From Mycetohabitans rhizoxinica HKI 454 (GTDB lineage: Bacteria > Pseudomonadota > Gammaproteobacteria > Burkholderiales > Burkholderiaceae): a stretch of 64,000 bases of DNA. Position 1 is the stretch's first letter, and every line of letters begins with the position of its first letter. The DNA lies in the NCBI RefSeq assembly GCF_000198775.1, contig NC_014718.1:297154-361153 (forward strand), read 5' to 3'. Made by a program: the position numbers and the translations under genes. Positions 53,441 through 62,060 of this stretch are shown here, one piece after another. The notes under the pieces were generated by a model that saw only the letters and a list, made by a program, of their open reading frames with translations, did not search any database and was not told the origin of the DNA.

Positions 53441-54847
53441 TCATGATGAGGAATCAGGATCGGATTGTGCCGCTGCCAGTCTTGCATATTGACGCCCTAA
53501 CCGGACTCCATTAAGCAGCCAAAATATGGATAATGGTACCATCGCAAAAGAAATTGCGCTGATAGATAAGCCCAGCATCCCCATGCCGGCATAGGTCCAA
53601 GCGCCCAATTGGTCGCCTGAGCGATAAGCTACTGTATCGATAAAACTCTTGATTTTATATCTTATTTTTTCGTCTATGGCTGCAAATAGCGTTTCCTGAA
53701 CGGGTTTGGTAATTGAAAAATTGACAATTCGAGAAATTACTCTAAATGCAATGAGGATTTCGACTGTCTGCTTCCATGCAAGCATGCTAAAACCTATGGC
53801 GCTTGTTACTGGGGCCATCGCAAGAGCAATTGGAACCCCAAGAGAACGAATTACGCGACTAGTTAAAAATAATTGGATTACGATTGTGACAGCGTTGACA
53901 GCGAGATCGATTAATGAAAATAGTCTAATGCGTTCTTTATTATCAATATCTAGGCCTTGTATCAGTATAGCTTGATGAAAATACAATGCTGTTGACGTTA
54001 GCGACAAGAGAACAACATAGACGCACAGGCTCGCGACGTGGGAAGCTCGTAGAGCTGGAGTAATATGAAATAATTTTGCAAGGCCGTTTAAATTTATATT
54101 ACCTTTTTGTTGGACTCCGCTCGTCATGCTGCCGGCGTGCGTCCTTTTACCCTGATAAGCTATCCTCCTATGCTTCTTATCTAGTTCCGTTGACGTTGAT
54201 GTAAGCTGCAACGTACTGCGAGCCGCTAATTCGAGCAAAATTGCTGCAATTGCCAGTGTCCACCCTAGACCAAGCAGACCTGACAGGGCAGTACTCATAC
54301 CTGAACCTGCCAGCGCACCCAAATTCGCGCCGGCTGACACTATCCCAAAAAGTCGCTCGCCTTGCTCTTTGCTGAACTTGTCGATGGTCATCATCCAATA
54401 CATGGTCATCGAAAAAACGCTATAGGCAGAAACCCAAACAAAAAACACATCTCCTATCCAAAACGCTTGTTCTGGCGCATTGGATCGCATTAATATCGCA
54501 AACATTATAAGGATCGCGATGCAAACTCGATAACTGATCGAAACTGCACGTCGCAAAGAAATTCGGTTTAATAATTTTGAAAATAAAAATGAAATAAGCA
54601 ACATACACAACAATGTTGCACTGAATAACCACGTCAGTTTTTGCACGCCGCTCACGGCACCCATCGTGTCACGGATAGGCCGGATTAGATAATATGCTAA
54701 CGATAACCAGAAAAGACCTAGCGCACTCCAAAGCAACGGTCGGCCTTCACCGGGACGCAGCTTGAACTGCATGCCCCATTGCTTACGGCTGGCGTTTATC
54801 ATGCTCATTAATTTAAAATAATTACGTCGCACTGCTGTCCTTGTCAA
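53441..54847 (-). CDS. MFS-type transporter of the YYLIRPIRD group, 468 aa, AT-rich
   Basis: About twelve hydrophobic segments. The N terminus has PGEGRPLLWSALGLFWLSLA, YYLIRPIRDTMGAVSGVQKL, then FFVWVSAYSVFSMTMYWMMT, IDKFSKEQGERLFGIVSAGA, NLGALAGSGMSTALSG. These motifs mark a proteobacterial group annotated as MFS transporters that also resembles bacterial ATP/ADP translocases in layout; the substrate is unknown. A second half begins after a hydrophilic loop (HRRIAYQGKRTHAGSM). Codon use is clearly more A/T-rich than in its neighbours, suggesting separate acquisition. Alternative starts at the SMINASRKQWGM Mets are possible. Intact. Confidence 0.82.
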   Translation of the reverse strand: MTRTAVRRNYFKLMSMINASRKQWGMQFKLRPGEGRPLLWSALGLFWLSLAYYLIRPIRDTMGAVSGVQKLTWLFSATLLCMLLISFLFSKLLNRISLRRAVSISYRVCIAILIMFAILMRSNAPEQAFWIGDVFFVWVSAYSVFSMTMYWMMTIDKFSKEQGERLFGIVSAGANLGALAGSGMSTALSGLLGLGWTLAIAAILLELAARSTLQLTSTSTELDKKHRRIAYQGKRTHAGSMTSGVQQKGNINLNGLAKLFHITPALRASHVASLCVYVVLLSLTSTALYFHQAILIQGLDIDNKERIRLFSLIDLAVNAVTIVIQLFLTSRVIRSLGVPIALAMAPVTSAIGFSMLAWKQTVEILIAFRVISRIVNFSITKPVQETLFAAIDEKIRYKIKSFIDTVAYRSGDQLGAWTYAGMGMLGLSISAISFAMVPLSIFWLLNGVRLGRQYARLAAAQSDPDSSS

Positions 54848-55064
54848 CTCTGCGCTAACTTAACGCCTTGTAGCTGCGGCACAGCATTCATCATGGCGGC
54901 TAGTTCGCCATTTGCATCGCGTAGCAGCCGTTTCTATAAACAATTTGGCGTGCGGCGATATGGGCAGTTTGAACAGCATAGCTGACACTATTCGTGCGTA
55001 ATCAAAACCTTTATTATTTCTGCGCGATGGCGGCGTCTCGGCGGCCAGTGCCGTCGCTTCGCCC
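54848..55064. other. Intergenic region
   Basis: Promoter side of the transporter; no other feature. Confidence 0.3.
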
Positions 55065-55315
55065 TGCGGCGACAAGCCATGCGCTTTATTGCCGTCAAAT
55101 CGGCGGACTAACAGGCGATGTTGGCGCTACATCAAATGCGTCAGCAACTGGTCCGGATGCGCGTCATGCAAGTCAATCAATTGAGAGGATTGCTCTATGA
55201 ATTTGGCGTCGTTTTGCCACAAGGGCGACGCCTATCAATCCAGGCCGCTCAAGCGGCGATCGCAATGCTGGCCGATCAGTTTCCGGCAATGCTAATCGAT
55301 AGCCTTCGGGAATTT
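55065..55315 (+). pseudogene. IS110-family transposase fragment
   Basis: RQAMRFIAVKSAD (interrupted) then QAMLALHQMRQQLVRMRVMQ, VNQLRGLLYEFGVVLPQGRR, LSIQAAQAAIAMLADQFPAM, LIDSLRE. Nearly identical to residues about 105-195 of the IS110 transposase at 34275-35273. It is cut by the following ISNCY fragment. Confidence 0.85.
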
Positions 55316-55620
55316 CGAGGCGACACGGACGTATATCGAGCGCTACGGTAAGCCGAGTGCGTTCTACAGCGACAAAGCAAGCGTCTTCCGCAACGTTACG
55401 CTGGGTAAAACAGGCAGTCGTGACGCCGTTTGGCCGCGCGATGTACGAGCCTAACATCGATACGTTCTGCGCGAACAGCAGTTCGGCCAAGAGGCGTGTC
55501 GAGCGCGCGCATTTGACCTTGAAGGACCGGTTGGCCAGAAAAGCGCTGATCGTGTCGGATGTCGCTACGTTCAAAGGGAGGCGACGTGCAGCATGCTCGA
55601 GCACGCGCTGGAACTATATT
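55305..55620 (+). pseudogene. ISNCY integrase-core fragment joined to tyrosine-recombinase remnant
   Basis: RTYIERYGKPSAFYSDKASV is the second-Asp region of ISNCY transposases, followed in shifted frames by FGRAMYEPNIDTFCANSSSA, KRRVERAHLTLKDRLARKA. At about 55545-55600 the minus strand reads RRLPLNVATSDTISAFLA, an N-terminal scrap of the recombinase-like protein at 39347-40327. Confidence 0.65.
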
Positions 55621-55704
55621 TTAGGCGTATTCTGCGCCACGTGCTTGAAGCCCAGCATTTCCACGGCCTTTCTGGAAATTCGATAAATCAAGATGTAGGT
55701 AGAC

Positions 55705-56109
55705 TCATTTCCCGAATGGGTTGAACACCGGTACGTCAAAGCGTTCAAAGTCGCGAACGTTTCTCGTGGCGACGATAAGCTTGTGCATCAGCGCGCTAGC
55801 CGCGATCATGGCGTCTTCATAGACTGTGTTCGACTGACGATGCATCAGCTTCGACCAGAGCCGGAAGGTCGCAGCATCCATGGGCAAGACATTGTAGGTC
55901 GCGCTGACTTGATCAGCCCACGCTTCTATCGTCGATGCCTTGTCGGCGTCTTGCTCGCGCGTGATTTCGATGCCTGCTTGGATTTCACCGAGTGTCACGG
56001 CGGACAGATAAAGCTCGTGGTCGGGAACGCTTTCGAGCCATGACACGACTGCCCCATGCGGGCGAAGCTTGCGAAGCTCAGAAACAATATTCGTATCTAA
56101 AAGAAACAC
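55705..56109 (-). CDS. vapC: VapC-type PIN-domain toxin, 134 aa
   Basis: Start taken at GTG 56109 (FLLDTNIVSELRKLRPHGAV), seven bases after the antitoxin stop; longer open frame upstream runs through the antitoxin gene. PIN acidic residues: LLDTNIVSEL (Asp), LYLSAVTLGEIQAGIEITRE (Glu), TVYEDAMIAASALMHKLIVA (Asp), then TRNVRDFERFDVPVFNPF. Matches FitB/VapC-like toxins by motif spacing. Intact. Expected RNase activity kept in check by the Phd-type partner. Confidence 0.92.
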   Translation of the reverse strand: MFLLDTNIVSELRKLRPHGAVVSWLESVPDHELYLSAVTLGEIQAGIEITREQDADKASTIEAWADQVSATYNVLPMDAATFRLWSKLMHRQSNTVYEDAMIAASALMHKLIVATRNVRDFERFDVPVFNPFGK

Positions 56110-56116
56110 GGTGGTT

Positions 56117-56371
56117 TTATAGAGCAAGAGCGGTGCGACGCTGCGCCCGTCCACGTTGTGGCAAATCAAGGTCACCACGACTGAAATTGGACAGCAGCAA
56201 GGCTTTCAGCGAGGGGCGTGCGGCGGCGTTGAGCCGTTTCCACTCCGTGATAGGCACCAGCACGGCTGTTTCTGCGCCGCGACGGGTCACCAGCTGTGGC
56301 CCCTCACTGACACAGGCGTCAAGTAGCTCGCTGAAACGGGCTTTCGCGTCTTGTACAGGCCAAGCATGCAT
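56117..56371 (-). CDS. Phd/YefM-type antitoxin, 84 aa
   Basis: Start taken at ATG 56371 (MHAWPVQDAKARFSELLDAC) with GGA upstream; an earlier ATG at 56395 lies inside the operator and has no ribosome site. Phd signature: ARFSELLDACVSEGPQLVTR, RGAETAVLVPITEWKRLNAA. The tail (LLSNFSRGDLDLPQRGRAQR, RTALAL) binds the toxin. Intact; represses its own promoter. Confidence 0.9.
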   Translation of the reverse strand: MHAWPVQDAKARFSELLDACVSEGPQLVTRRGAETAVLVPITEWKRLNAAARPSLKALLLSNFSRGDLDLPQRGRAQRRTALAL

Positions 56372-56391
56372 GGCGGATCCATAATGACTAG

Positions 56392-56412
56392 ACATATAAC
56401 TAGTTTATATGT
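56392..56412. promoter_or_regulatory. Operator-like palindrome upstream of Phd-VapC
   Basis: ACATATAACTAGTTTATATG T is a near-perfect inverted repeat of ACATATAA around CTAG. It lies 21 bases before the chosen antitoxin start. Confidence 0.6.
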
Positions 56413-56579
56413 GTCATCACCGCAATGCAAGGGTTCATCAATTGACGCTGATTCACAACCGCACTTCTTCCCGGTCGATGTTGTACACGCTGATCGTGTC
56501 GGGCGCCGCCGCGCTCAAGGGCAGGCGACACGCCTAAAGGTAGTCCATTCTGAACAATTAACTTTGCTCTGCGGTAAGT
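56413..56579. other. IS-end region with recombinase scrap
   Basis: Minus strand at about 56490-56530 reads ...LPLSAAAPDTISV, another N-terminal scrap of the recombinase-like protein. The IS5 right-end sequence CTGAACAATTAACTTTGCTC lies at about 56550. Confidence 0.5.
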
Positions 56580-57071
56580 TCATGCTGCCGACACCATGTA
56601 AGCCTGGCGATTGAGCAGAACAACCCGGATCAGAGTGTAAAAAAGCCGCAGCTTCCTGAGAATCATCCGCAGGTTGTGGCCGGCGCCGCACAGCACTGCA
56701 TGGATGGCATCGCCTAGTGCCCCTTTAAGCCAGTTGCGATCGAGCTTGCCGTCTGCTTTCATATGGCCAATGACCGGCTCGATTGCACTGCGCCGCCGGA
56801 TCATTGCCCGCAAGCCGCGTGTGATGCCACGACGCAAGCCCGGGTGATAGACTTTCACGCCGTCGATCGCTACGCCCTTGTAGCCGCGGTCCACAATAGC
56901 AATCTGCGGTTGCACCTCGCTCAGGATCGCCGCTTGTTCCAACGCTTGGGCCAGCGTGTGCCCATCGTAGGGATTGCCTGGCATCGAACGAGCGCCGACT
57001 ACCCAACCCTCCTTGTGCGTGGTCGTGATCGACACCTTCACGTCAAATTCGTACGGCTTGCGTGGTTTGCC
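56580..57071 (-). CDS. IS5-type transposase, exon 3 (codons 278-440 and stop)
   Basis: Starts GGC AAA CCA (57071): GKPRKPYEFDVKVSITTTHK, EGWVVGARSMPGNPYDGHTL, AQALEQAAILSEVQPQIAIV, DRGYKGVAIDGVKVYHPGLR (second Asp), RRRSAIEPVIGHMKADGKLD (Glu), RNWLKGALGDAIHAVLCGAG, ending at 56580. The catalytic DDE set is complete once exons 2 and 3 are joined. The copy at 22431-22803 is a near-identical partial duplicate. Confidence 0.9.
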   Translation of the reverse strand, partial: GKPRKPYEFDVKVSITTTHKEGWVVGARSMPGNPYDGHTLAQALEQAAILSEVQPQIAIVDRGYKGVAIDGVKVYHPGLRRGITRGLRAMIRRRSAIEPVIGHMKADGKLDRNWLKGALGDAIHAVLCGAGHNLRMILRKLRLFYTLIRVVLLNRQAYMVSAA

Positions 57072-59275
57072 GTCGGGTAAGCACGCGCCGTTGCCGGCGC
57101 GCGCTCCCCTAAGAACCGTGCATGCGAGTTTCCCAGCACACGGCTCAAGCCGTCCTGCAGCCCGTGATCGGACCGGGCGATTCACAACGTTGTCAGCAGC
57201 CATTTGCGCGGCGTTGGAAGTAAGGCATCCATGCTGGGTCGAACGGGTTGGCATCGCTGCGAACCTTTGTGTGGCGTGTAATGGTGACTCCGGTCAACCG
57301 AAATAGCGTTGGCCGGAAGGCCAGATCCAGTGGCTGCACATGACATGCAAAGATCCAGTCCCTTAGGCCGCGACGTTCGAAGTAACGCCTTTTGATCCAA
57401 AGAGCGTTCTTGCGTGGATGTCGGCGTTTGGCCCACCTCCACAGCTTCGTCCACACGAGATGATCGATCCGGGCAAAGGTCGCCGCCGCCACGACATGCC
57501 TGTGATACATCGCCCAACCCCGAAGAATCGGGTTCAGTTGCATGATCACCTGCGACTGGGTGGCAGCCTTATTCTTTCCCAGCACTTCGCTAACCTTGTT
57601 CAACAGCGCTTGCACGCTTTTGCGTGCAGGCTTGATCAGCAGCTTGTCCCCGTATTTGCGCACGTTTTGCCCGAGCAAGTCGAACCCTCGTGCAATATGC
57701 GTGACCAGCGTTTTCTCAGAAGCGAGTTGCAAGCCCCGAGCCGAGAGAAATGCTTCGATGGCAGGCTTGACCTGCTTTTCGAGCAACTCCCGGCTCGCGC
57801 CGGTCGCGATGAAGTCGTCCGCATAGCGCACGACGTGTGCCTTGGCTGGTTGACGAGCGGTCTTGCTCGGCCCAAGGACTGAGCGCACCGCCTCTTCCAA
57901 CCCGTCCAGTGCCATGTTAGCCAGCACCGGCGACGCGATTGCGCCTTGCGGCGTTCCTGCATCAGTGGGGAACAGCACACCTTTGTCCACGAATCCTGCT
58001 TGCAGCCACTTGCGCAGAACAGCCTTATTCATCGGGATATTCGCCAGCAGCCAGTCGTGACTGAAGTTGTCGAAACATCCACGGATGTCGCCCTCCAGCA
58101 CCCACTGGGCAGAGTTGCGCTTGGCGAGTGCTTTAAAACATTGCTCCACGGCGTCAGCCGTCGAGCGTTTCGGCCGGAAGCCGTAGGAGTTTGGATCAGC
58201 TGTCGTTTCTGCGATGGGCAGCAATGCCGTGAGCCACAGTGCCTGCATCGCCCGATCGCGCATGGTCGGAATGCCGAGTGCGCGTTCCTTTCCATTACTC
58301 TTCGGGATATACACGCGCCGTAGCGGTAACGCTTGGTAGCCCCTGTGCGTCAGTGACTGTGCCGCTTTCAACTTGGACATCGGCGTCGCCCAGATCCTGC
58401 CGTCGACACCTGCCGTTCTCTTGCCTGCGTTCTGCGTCACTCGTTTCACGGCGAGAAGCTTGCCGTGAAACGAGTGGGTCAGCAGATGTTGCAAGGCCTG
58501 AACCTTGTTCCATCTACCGTCCCGTGTTGCCTTGGCAATACGCACTTGCAGCCGCGTGACCTTGGCGGTTACGTTGTCCCAGTTAATCTGGTTCCACGCT
58601 TGCCCATAGGCTGGAGGCGCACCAGTGCCCGCCACGGCTTTCACCGTCTGCGCTGGCTCCGTCATCTGCCTTCCTCCTTATCGCGGATTCTCAAGTTCTC
58701 TTGCCATGGACGACCTTGCGGAAGTGGGCTCGCTTTCACGCCGGGTGATATTGCAACCCGTATCCACTCGGTTACCGAGCGGCCTTCGCTTTTTCCGCGT
58801 TCCTCTACCCGCTGTGCCATCAGCCTTCCTTGCGGTTGGCCTGCCTTCGCCGGCGGCACGTCGGGCTTACCGTGTTCCACAAACATCACAACGAGTGGAG
58901 TAGGTCCTGCCTGTACACCGGTGGTCTTCCTGTCCGTGTGCTCCGTAGCAAAAGGAGGAGCAGCCGACCACTTACCGTTTTGGTTCAAGCCTGTCAGCAT
59001 CTTTGGCTTGTCGTGCCTAACGATGCCTGCGGCAGTTCACATCTGTTGACCATGCCACTCAGCCTGGGATCCCATCCGCATTGATGCTCGCAGATGACGT
59101 CTCTTCCTCGCGGAAGGCGACGCGGCCAGAAGGCCCGACACGTTGTCCCCGTGGCTTCACACGTCGCTGTTGCCGGCAACGCATGCACAGGTAGGCTACG
59201 GCCGACGGAACGGCCGGTCTCGTCACCAACCTTGTGGGCGGGCGAGACAATGATGTTTGCGACTTCACGTCGCAC
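57072..59275 (-). mobile_element. Group II intron 2 (2204 bp) in the IS5 transposase gene
   Basis: 5' end GTGCGACG from 59275 (GUGYG consensus). Domain V at 57146-57113: GAGCCGTGTGCT, loop GGGAAACT, CGCATGCACGGTTC. A domain VI hairpin (GCGCGCGCC / GGCGCGTGC) follows and the intron ends TTACCCGAC at 57072. Exons join as AAA/GGC in frame. Its RT (57193-58665) and RNA differ clearly from intron 1, so the two were acquired independently. Confidence 0.88.
57193..58665 (-). CDS. ltrA: Group II intron 2 reverse transcriptase/maturase, 490 aa, no HNH domain
   Basis: RT motifs: VTQNAGKRTAGVDGRIWATP, GYQALPLRRVYIPKSNGKER, SYGFRPKRSTADAVEQCFKA, WVLEGDIRGCFDNFSHDWLL, AGTPQGAIASPVLANMALDG, HVVRYADDFIATGASRELLE (catalytic YADD). 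Maturase domain X: NPILRGWAMYHRHVVAAATF, LWRWAKRRHPRKNALWIKRR. The protein ends ANPFDPAWMPYFQRRANGC, where related proteins continue into an HNH endonuclease, so the endonuclease part has been lost or was never present. Otherwise intact; should assist splicing. Confidence 0.92.
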   Translation of the reverse strand: MTEPAQTVKAVAGTGAPPAYGQAWNQINWDNVTAKVTRLQVRIAKATRDGRWNKVQALQHLLTHSFHGKLLAVKRVTQNAGKRTAGVDGRIWATPMSKLKAAQSLTHRGYQALPLRRVYIPKSNGKERALGIPTMRDRAMQALWLTALLPIAETTADPNSYGFRPKRSTADAVEQCFKALAKRNSAQWVLEGDIRGCFDNFSHDWLLANIPMNKAVLRKWLQAGFVDKGVLFPTDAGTPQGAIASPVLANMALDGLEEAVRSVLGPSKTARQPAKAHVVRYADDFIATGASRELLEKQVKPAIEAFLSARGLQLASEKTLVTHIARGFDLLGQNVRKYGDKLLIKPARKSVQALLNKVSEVLGKNKAATQSQVIMQLNPILRGWAMYHRHVVAAATFARIDHLVWTKLWRWAKRRHPRKNALWIKRRYFERRGLRDWIFACHVQPLDLAFRPTLFRLTGVTITRHTKVRSDANPFDPAWMPYFQRRANGC

Positions 59276-59842
59276 TTTGGCCAAACACTCGACTTGCGGC
59301 GCATGCAGCGCATACAGCTTGTTTTTGTCCTTCTGCTTCTGCGTGAGAATCCGCTTCGTGCAGCTGATCAGCTCGTCCAACGCTGAGCGACTTTGCTGAG
59401 CAACACCATTGAGTTGCCGCTCCAGATCGCGCATCACGCGCCCCACTCGAGAACGCAAACTGCGCAGCGCTTTGTTCATCCGCTTGTACTGCTTCGCATG
59501 CGCATAGCGGCCTACCTGACTTGCCAGGCGCGGGGCCTCGCGATTGGTGTTCTGCCGCAGCTTCAGCCCGTGCCGGGCCGCAGCTTTCACCAGATGTTCT
59601 CGGCAACGCTCGAGCAGGCGCGAATCGGTGGGATGGGCAATCGCCTTTTCCATCAATGTCGTATCGACAATGACCCGCTTCAGGCTCGAGGTCTTGATGA
59701 CGTTGGCTCGCTTAGCCGCTTCGATTGTCTCGGCCAACAGTTCTTCAACGCCGGCTTCGCCTAGCCGCTTGCGCCAGCGCGTCAGGCTCGACGCATCGAT
59801 CGGCGGCTTGGTCTGCAAGTACGTCTCACCCGTAAAAACTTG
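59276..59842 (-). CDS. IS5-type transposase, exon 2 (codons 89-277)
   Basis: Starts CAA GTT TTT (59842) and reads QVFTGETYLQTKPPIDASSL, TRWRKRLGEAGVEELLAETI, LKRVIVDTTLMEKAIAHPTD (first catalytic Asp), SRLLERCREHLVKAAARHGL, SRVGRVMRDLERQLNGVAQQ, KNKLYALHAPQVECLAK, ending AAA (59278-59276) at the 5' splice site of intron 2. Unspliced, the frame would read on into intron RNA. The homologous order ECxAKGKxRKPYEF is restored only by joining to exon 3. Confidence 0.9.
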
Positions 59843-61755
59843 ATTGCGGTAGGAATACCCGTTACCCGATACCCCCCGCTTAGATCCGAACGTGCCCAAT
59901 TCTGGCATTCGGCTCCCACCTCGGGTGATTGACGGCAAATCGGCGATCTGGCCAGGCATGAAGAATCTGCGGTTGAGGTAACCACGCGTCTGCCAGACGC
60001 TCAATACGCTGCCACGTCATCGTGTCCTTCTGACTGCGCCGCCGGAGCGTGCGCCGCCAGATGTTCATCATGCCGTGCCTGAACGCACGCAACGCCCGGA
60101 TATTGGTCGGAACGGCATGGTATGCAAAGTAGCCCCGAACGATCTGCGCCAGCCAGCGCCCTTGTGAGGCGATCGGCTCATGCATTCGCAGGCGCATTTG
60201 CTCCTTGACCTGCTTAAGCTTGGCGCGCAGCCGGTCCTTACGGCTCTTGCGCTTGAGCTGGAAGCTGCCGTTGCGTGACGTCCCACTGATATGAGTGAAA
60301 CCCAGATAAGCAAACGTCTGCGGCTTGCCCATGCCCTTACGCCTTCGCCGCTCGGCGGCATACCGACCAAATTCCAGCACACGGGTCTTCTCCGGATGCA
60401 GCGTGAGGTCGAACTCCTCCATGCGTTGCCGCAGCTCCTTCATCAGCCGCAGCGCATCTGCTTCGTGCTGGCAGCCCACCACCGTATCGTCCGCATATCG
60501 CGACACCACCACCGTGCCACGGGCTCGCTGACGCCGCCACCGTTCTATCCACAAATCAAAGACATAGTGCAGATAGATATTGGCAAGTAATGGGCAGATC
60601 ACCGAACCCTGGGGCGTACCGGCCTGTACCGACATCAACCGGCCATTGTCCAGCACCCCAGCATCGAGCCATTTGCCGATCAGGCGAATGACTCTCGGGT
60701 CCGCCACCCGGTGCTTCACGAAACGGATCAACCATTGCCTGTTGACGGTGTCGAAAAAGCTTCGAATGTCGGCATCCAGAATCCAGTTCACCGGTCGCCA
60801 CTGAATCGCTGCAGCCAATGCATCGAGTGCATCATGCTGGTTACGACCCGGACGAAATCCATACGAGAAGCCGAGGAAGTCTTCCTCGTAAATGGCGTTT
60901 AGAACCTCAACCATTACGCTCTGCACAAGCTTGTCTTCCAGCGCGGCGACACCCAAGGGCCTGAGACCAGCGTCTGCCTTGGGTATATAACGTCGCAGCA
61001 CTGGCAGGGCACGGTAGCTCCCTGTATGAACCCGCCTGTGCAGGTCCCGGAGATTGCTCCCCAGTCCCACTTCATAGCTTTGCCACGTCACACCATCGAC
61101 TCCCGGTGTCGCCTTACGTTTGAGCGCATACAATGCAGCGCTCAGCCGCTCGACGGTGACGTGGTGCAGCAACGTCGTGAAACGCATCTTCTTATGCTGT
61201 CTCGCCAACTGCCGTACGCGATCCAGTCCCTGTGACACGCTTGCCCGGTTCTGTGCCCGGCACGTGTGATTCTGGTTCGCGTTCCCCTCGGTCCCCGCCC
61301 TTGGCTCCACCCACTGCGCAGCCGGTTTCCCGACCTTGTTCGCAGGTTTCTTCGCTACTACGGCGGAGTCTGACTTCTCACGTCCGTGCATCATCGGCTT
61401 CGGCTCCTCGCCTTCCCGACGCGGGCCTGGCCAATACCGCTACAAAGCCAGGTCAGACGTGAGATCTCCCGCCTCCCGTGCAAGGCGCTTGCGTGTATGC
61501 CAGTTCTACGACCACGCCGGATCGGCAGGCACTCGCGATGTCGCGCCCGCTCATATTGCCTTCCACGTACTGGAGCGCGTCGGCATCCGGGATATCAGCC
61601 ATTTCGTGGCTCCATGGCTGGCCTGCACGCTCCCCTGCCGACGCTTCGCTGACCTCCTCACGGATGCCCGCGCACGGCTCGGGGGCGATGTGGCTCGCTA
61701 TGCCTTCATCGTAGTGGACTCTCACCACCTACACCTTGCCGGTCTCCCGGCGCAC
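59843..61755 (-). mobile_element. Group II intron 1 (1913 bp) in the IS5 transposase gene
   Basis: 5' end GTGCGCC at 61755-61749 (GUGYG consensus). Domain V at 59915-59883: GAGCCGAATGCC, loop, GGGCACGTTCGGATC. Domain VI follows and the intron ends CCGCAAT at 59843. Exons join as TGG/CAA without loss or gain. The intron carries its own reverse transcriptase (59880-61394), whose last codons overlap domain V. Confidence 0.88.
59880..61394 (-). CDS. ltrA: Group II intron 1 reverse transcriptase/maturase, 504 aa
   Basis: RT motifs in order: RKATPGVDGVTWQSYEVGLG (RT1), YRALPVLRRYIPKADAGLRP (RT2), SYGFRPGRNQHDALDALAAA, WILDADIRSFFDTVNRQWLI (RT3), AGTPQGSVICPLLANIYLHY (RT4), VVSRYADDTVVGCQHEADAL (catalytic YADD, RT5). 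GIM and domain X maturase region follow (RRTLRRRSQKDTMTWQRIER, WPDRRFAVNHPRWEPNARIG). No HNH endonuclease. The C terminus EPNARIGHVRI is encoded by domain V, as in some bacterial intron classes. Intact; supports splicing and retrohoming of its intron. Confidence 0.93.
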   Translation of the reverse strand: MMHGREKSDSAVVAKKPANKVGKPAAQWVEPRAGTEGNANQNHTCRAQNRASVSQGLDRVRQLARQHKKMRFTTLLHHVTVERLSAALYALKRKATPGVDGVTWQSYEVGLGSNLRDLHRRVHTGSYRALPVLRRYIPKADAGLRPLGVAALEDKLVQSVMVEVLNAIYEEDFLGFSYGFRPGRNQHDALDALAAAIQWRPVNWILDADIRSFFDTVNRQWLIRFVKHRVADPRVIRLIGKWLDAGVLDNGRLMSVQAGTPQGSVICPLLANIYLHYVFDLWIERWRRQRARGTVVVSRYADDTVVGCQHEADALRLMKELRQRMEEFDLTLHPEKTRVLEFGRYAAERRRRKGMGKPQTFAYLGFTHISGTSRNGSFQLKRKSRKDRLRAKLKQVKEQMRLRMHEPIASQGRWLAQIVRGYFAYHAVPTNIRALRAFRHGMMNIWRRTLRRRSQKDTMTWQRIERLADAWLPQPQILHAWPDRRFAVNHPRWEPNARIGHVRI

Positions 61756-62019
61756 CCAATACGGGTTCTCGAGCCATTGCCAGCGCACATCCTCGTCCGA
61801 CAGGTCGAAGGCGTGCTGCAAATACAGCAACCCCGCGATCAAACGCGGCGACGTTGCCGGCCGGCCGCGCTGCGACACGAAGCTCGCGCTCATCGCTGTG
61901 TTCAATCGGTCCCAGTCAATTAGATCAGCCAGACGAACCAACGGATGCTTCAAGTTGATCTGCTCGCGCAGCGGTTGGCGAAACAAATCTCCCTCTGGCA
62001 CCGGCGTCTTCGGACCCAT
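61756..62019 (-). CDS. IS5-type transposase, exon 1 (codons 1-88)
   Basis: MGPKTPVPEGDLFRQPLREQ, INLKHPLVRLADLIDWDRLN, RGRPATSPRLIAGLLYLQHA, FDLSDEDVRWQWLENPYW, ending at TGG (61758-61756). The next bases GTGCG start the intron; unspliced, the frame runs only eight more codons. Homologous transposases continue ENPYWQxFTGETYLQ, exactly what exon 2 supplies. N-terminal DUF772-type domain. Confidence 0.9.
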
Positions 62020-62060
62020 CCGAACCTCGTCGAAATTTGCAAGAATCTCGCATTAATATG

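Larger units (their letters stand above)
56541..62060 (-). mobile_element. IS5-type insertion sequence carrying two group II introns
   Basis: Outer element: transposase start at 62019, stop at 56580. The 3' flank CTTACCGCAGAGCAA is shared with the fragment at 22804. Two introns (61755-59843 and 59275-57072, minus strand) split the gene into exons of 264, 567 and 492 bases, all multiples of three. IS ends are approximate; terminal inverted repeats were not resolved. Confidence 0.85.

Noticed and set aside
58994..60004. Single 336-residue protein read straight through
   Set aside because: Its first 54 and last 94 codons are intron RNA (including domain V/VI of intron 1 and the 5' end of intron 2); only 189 codons are transposase exon.
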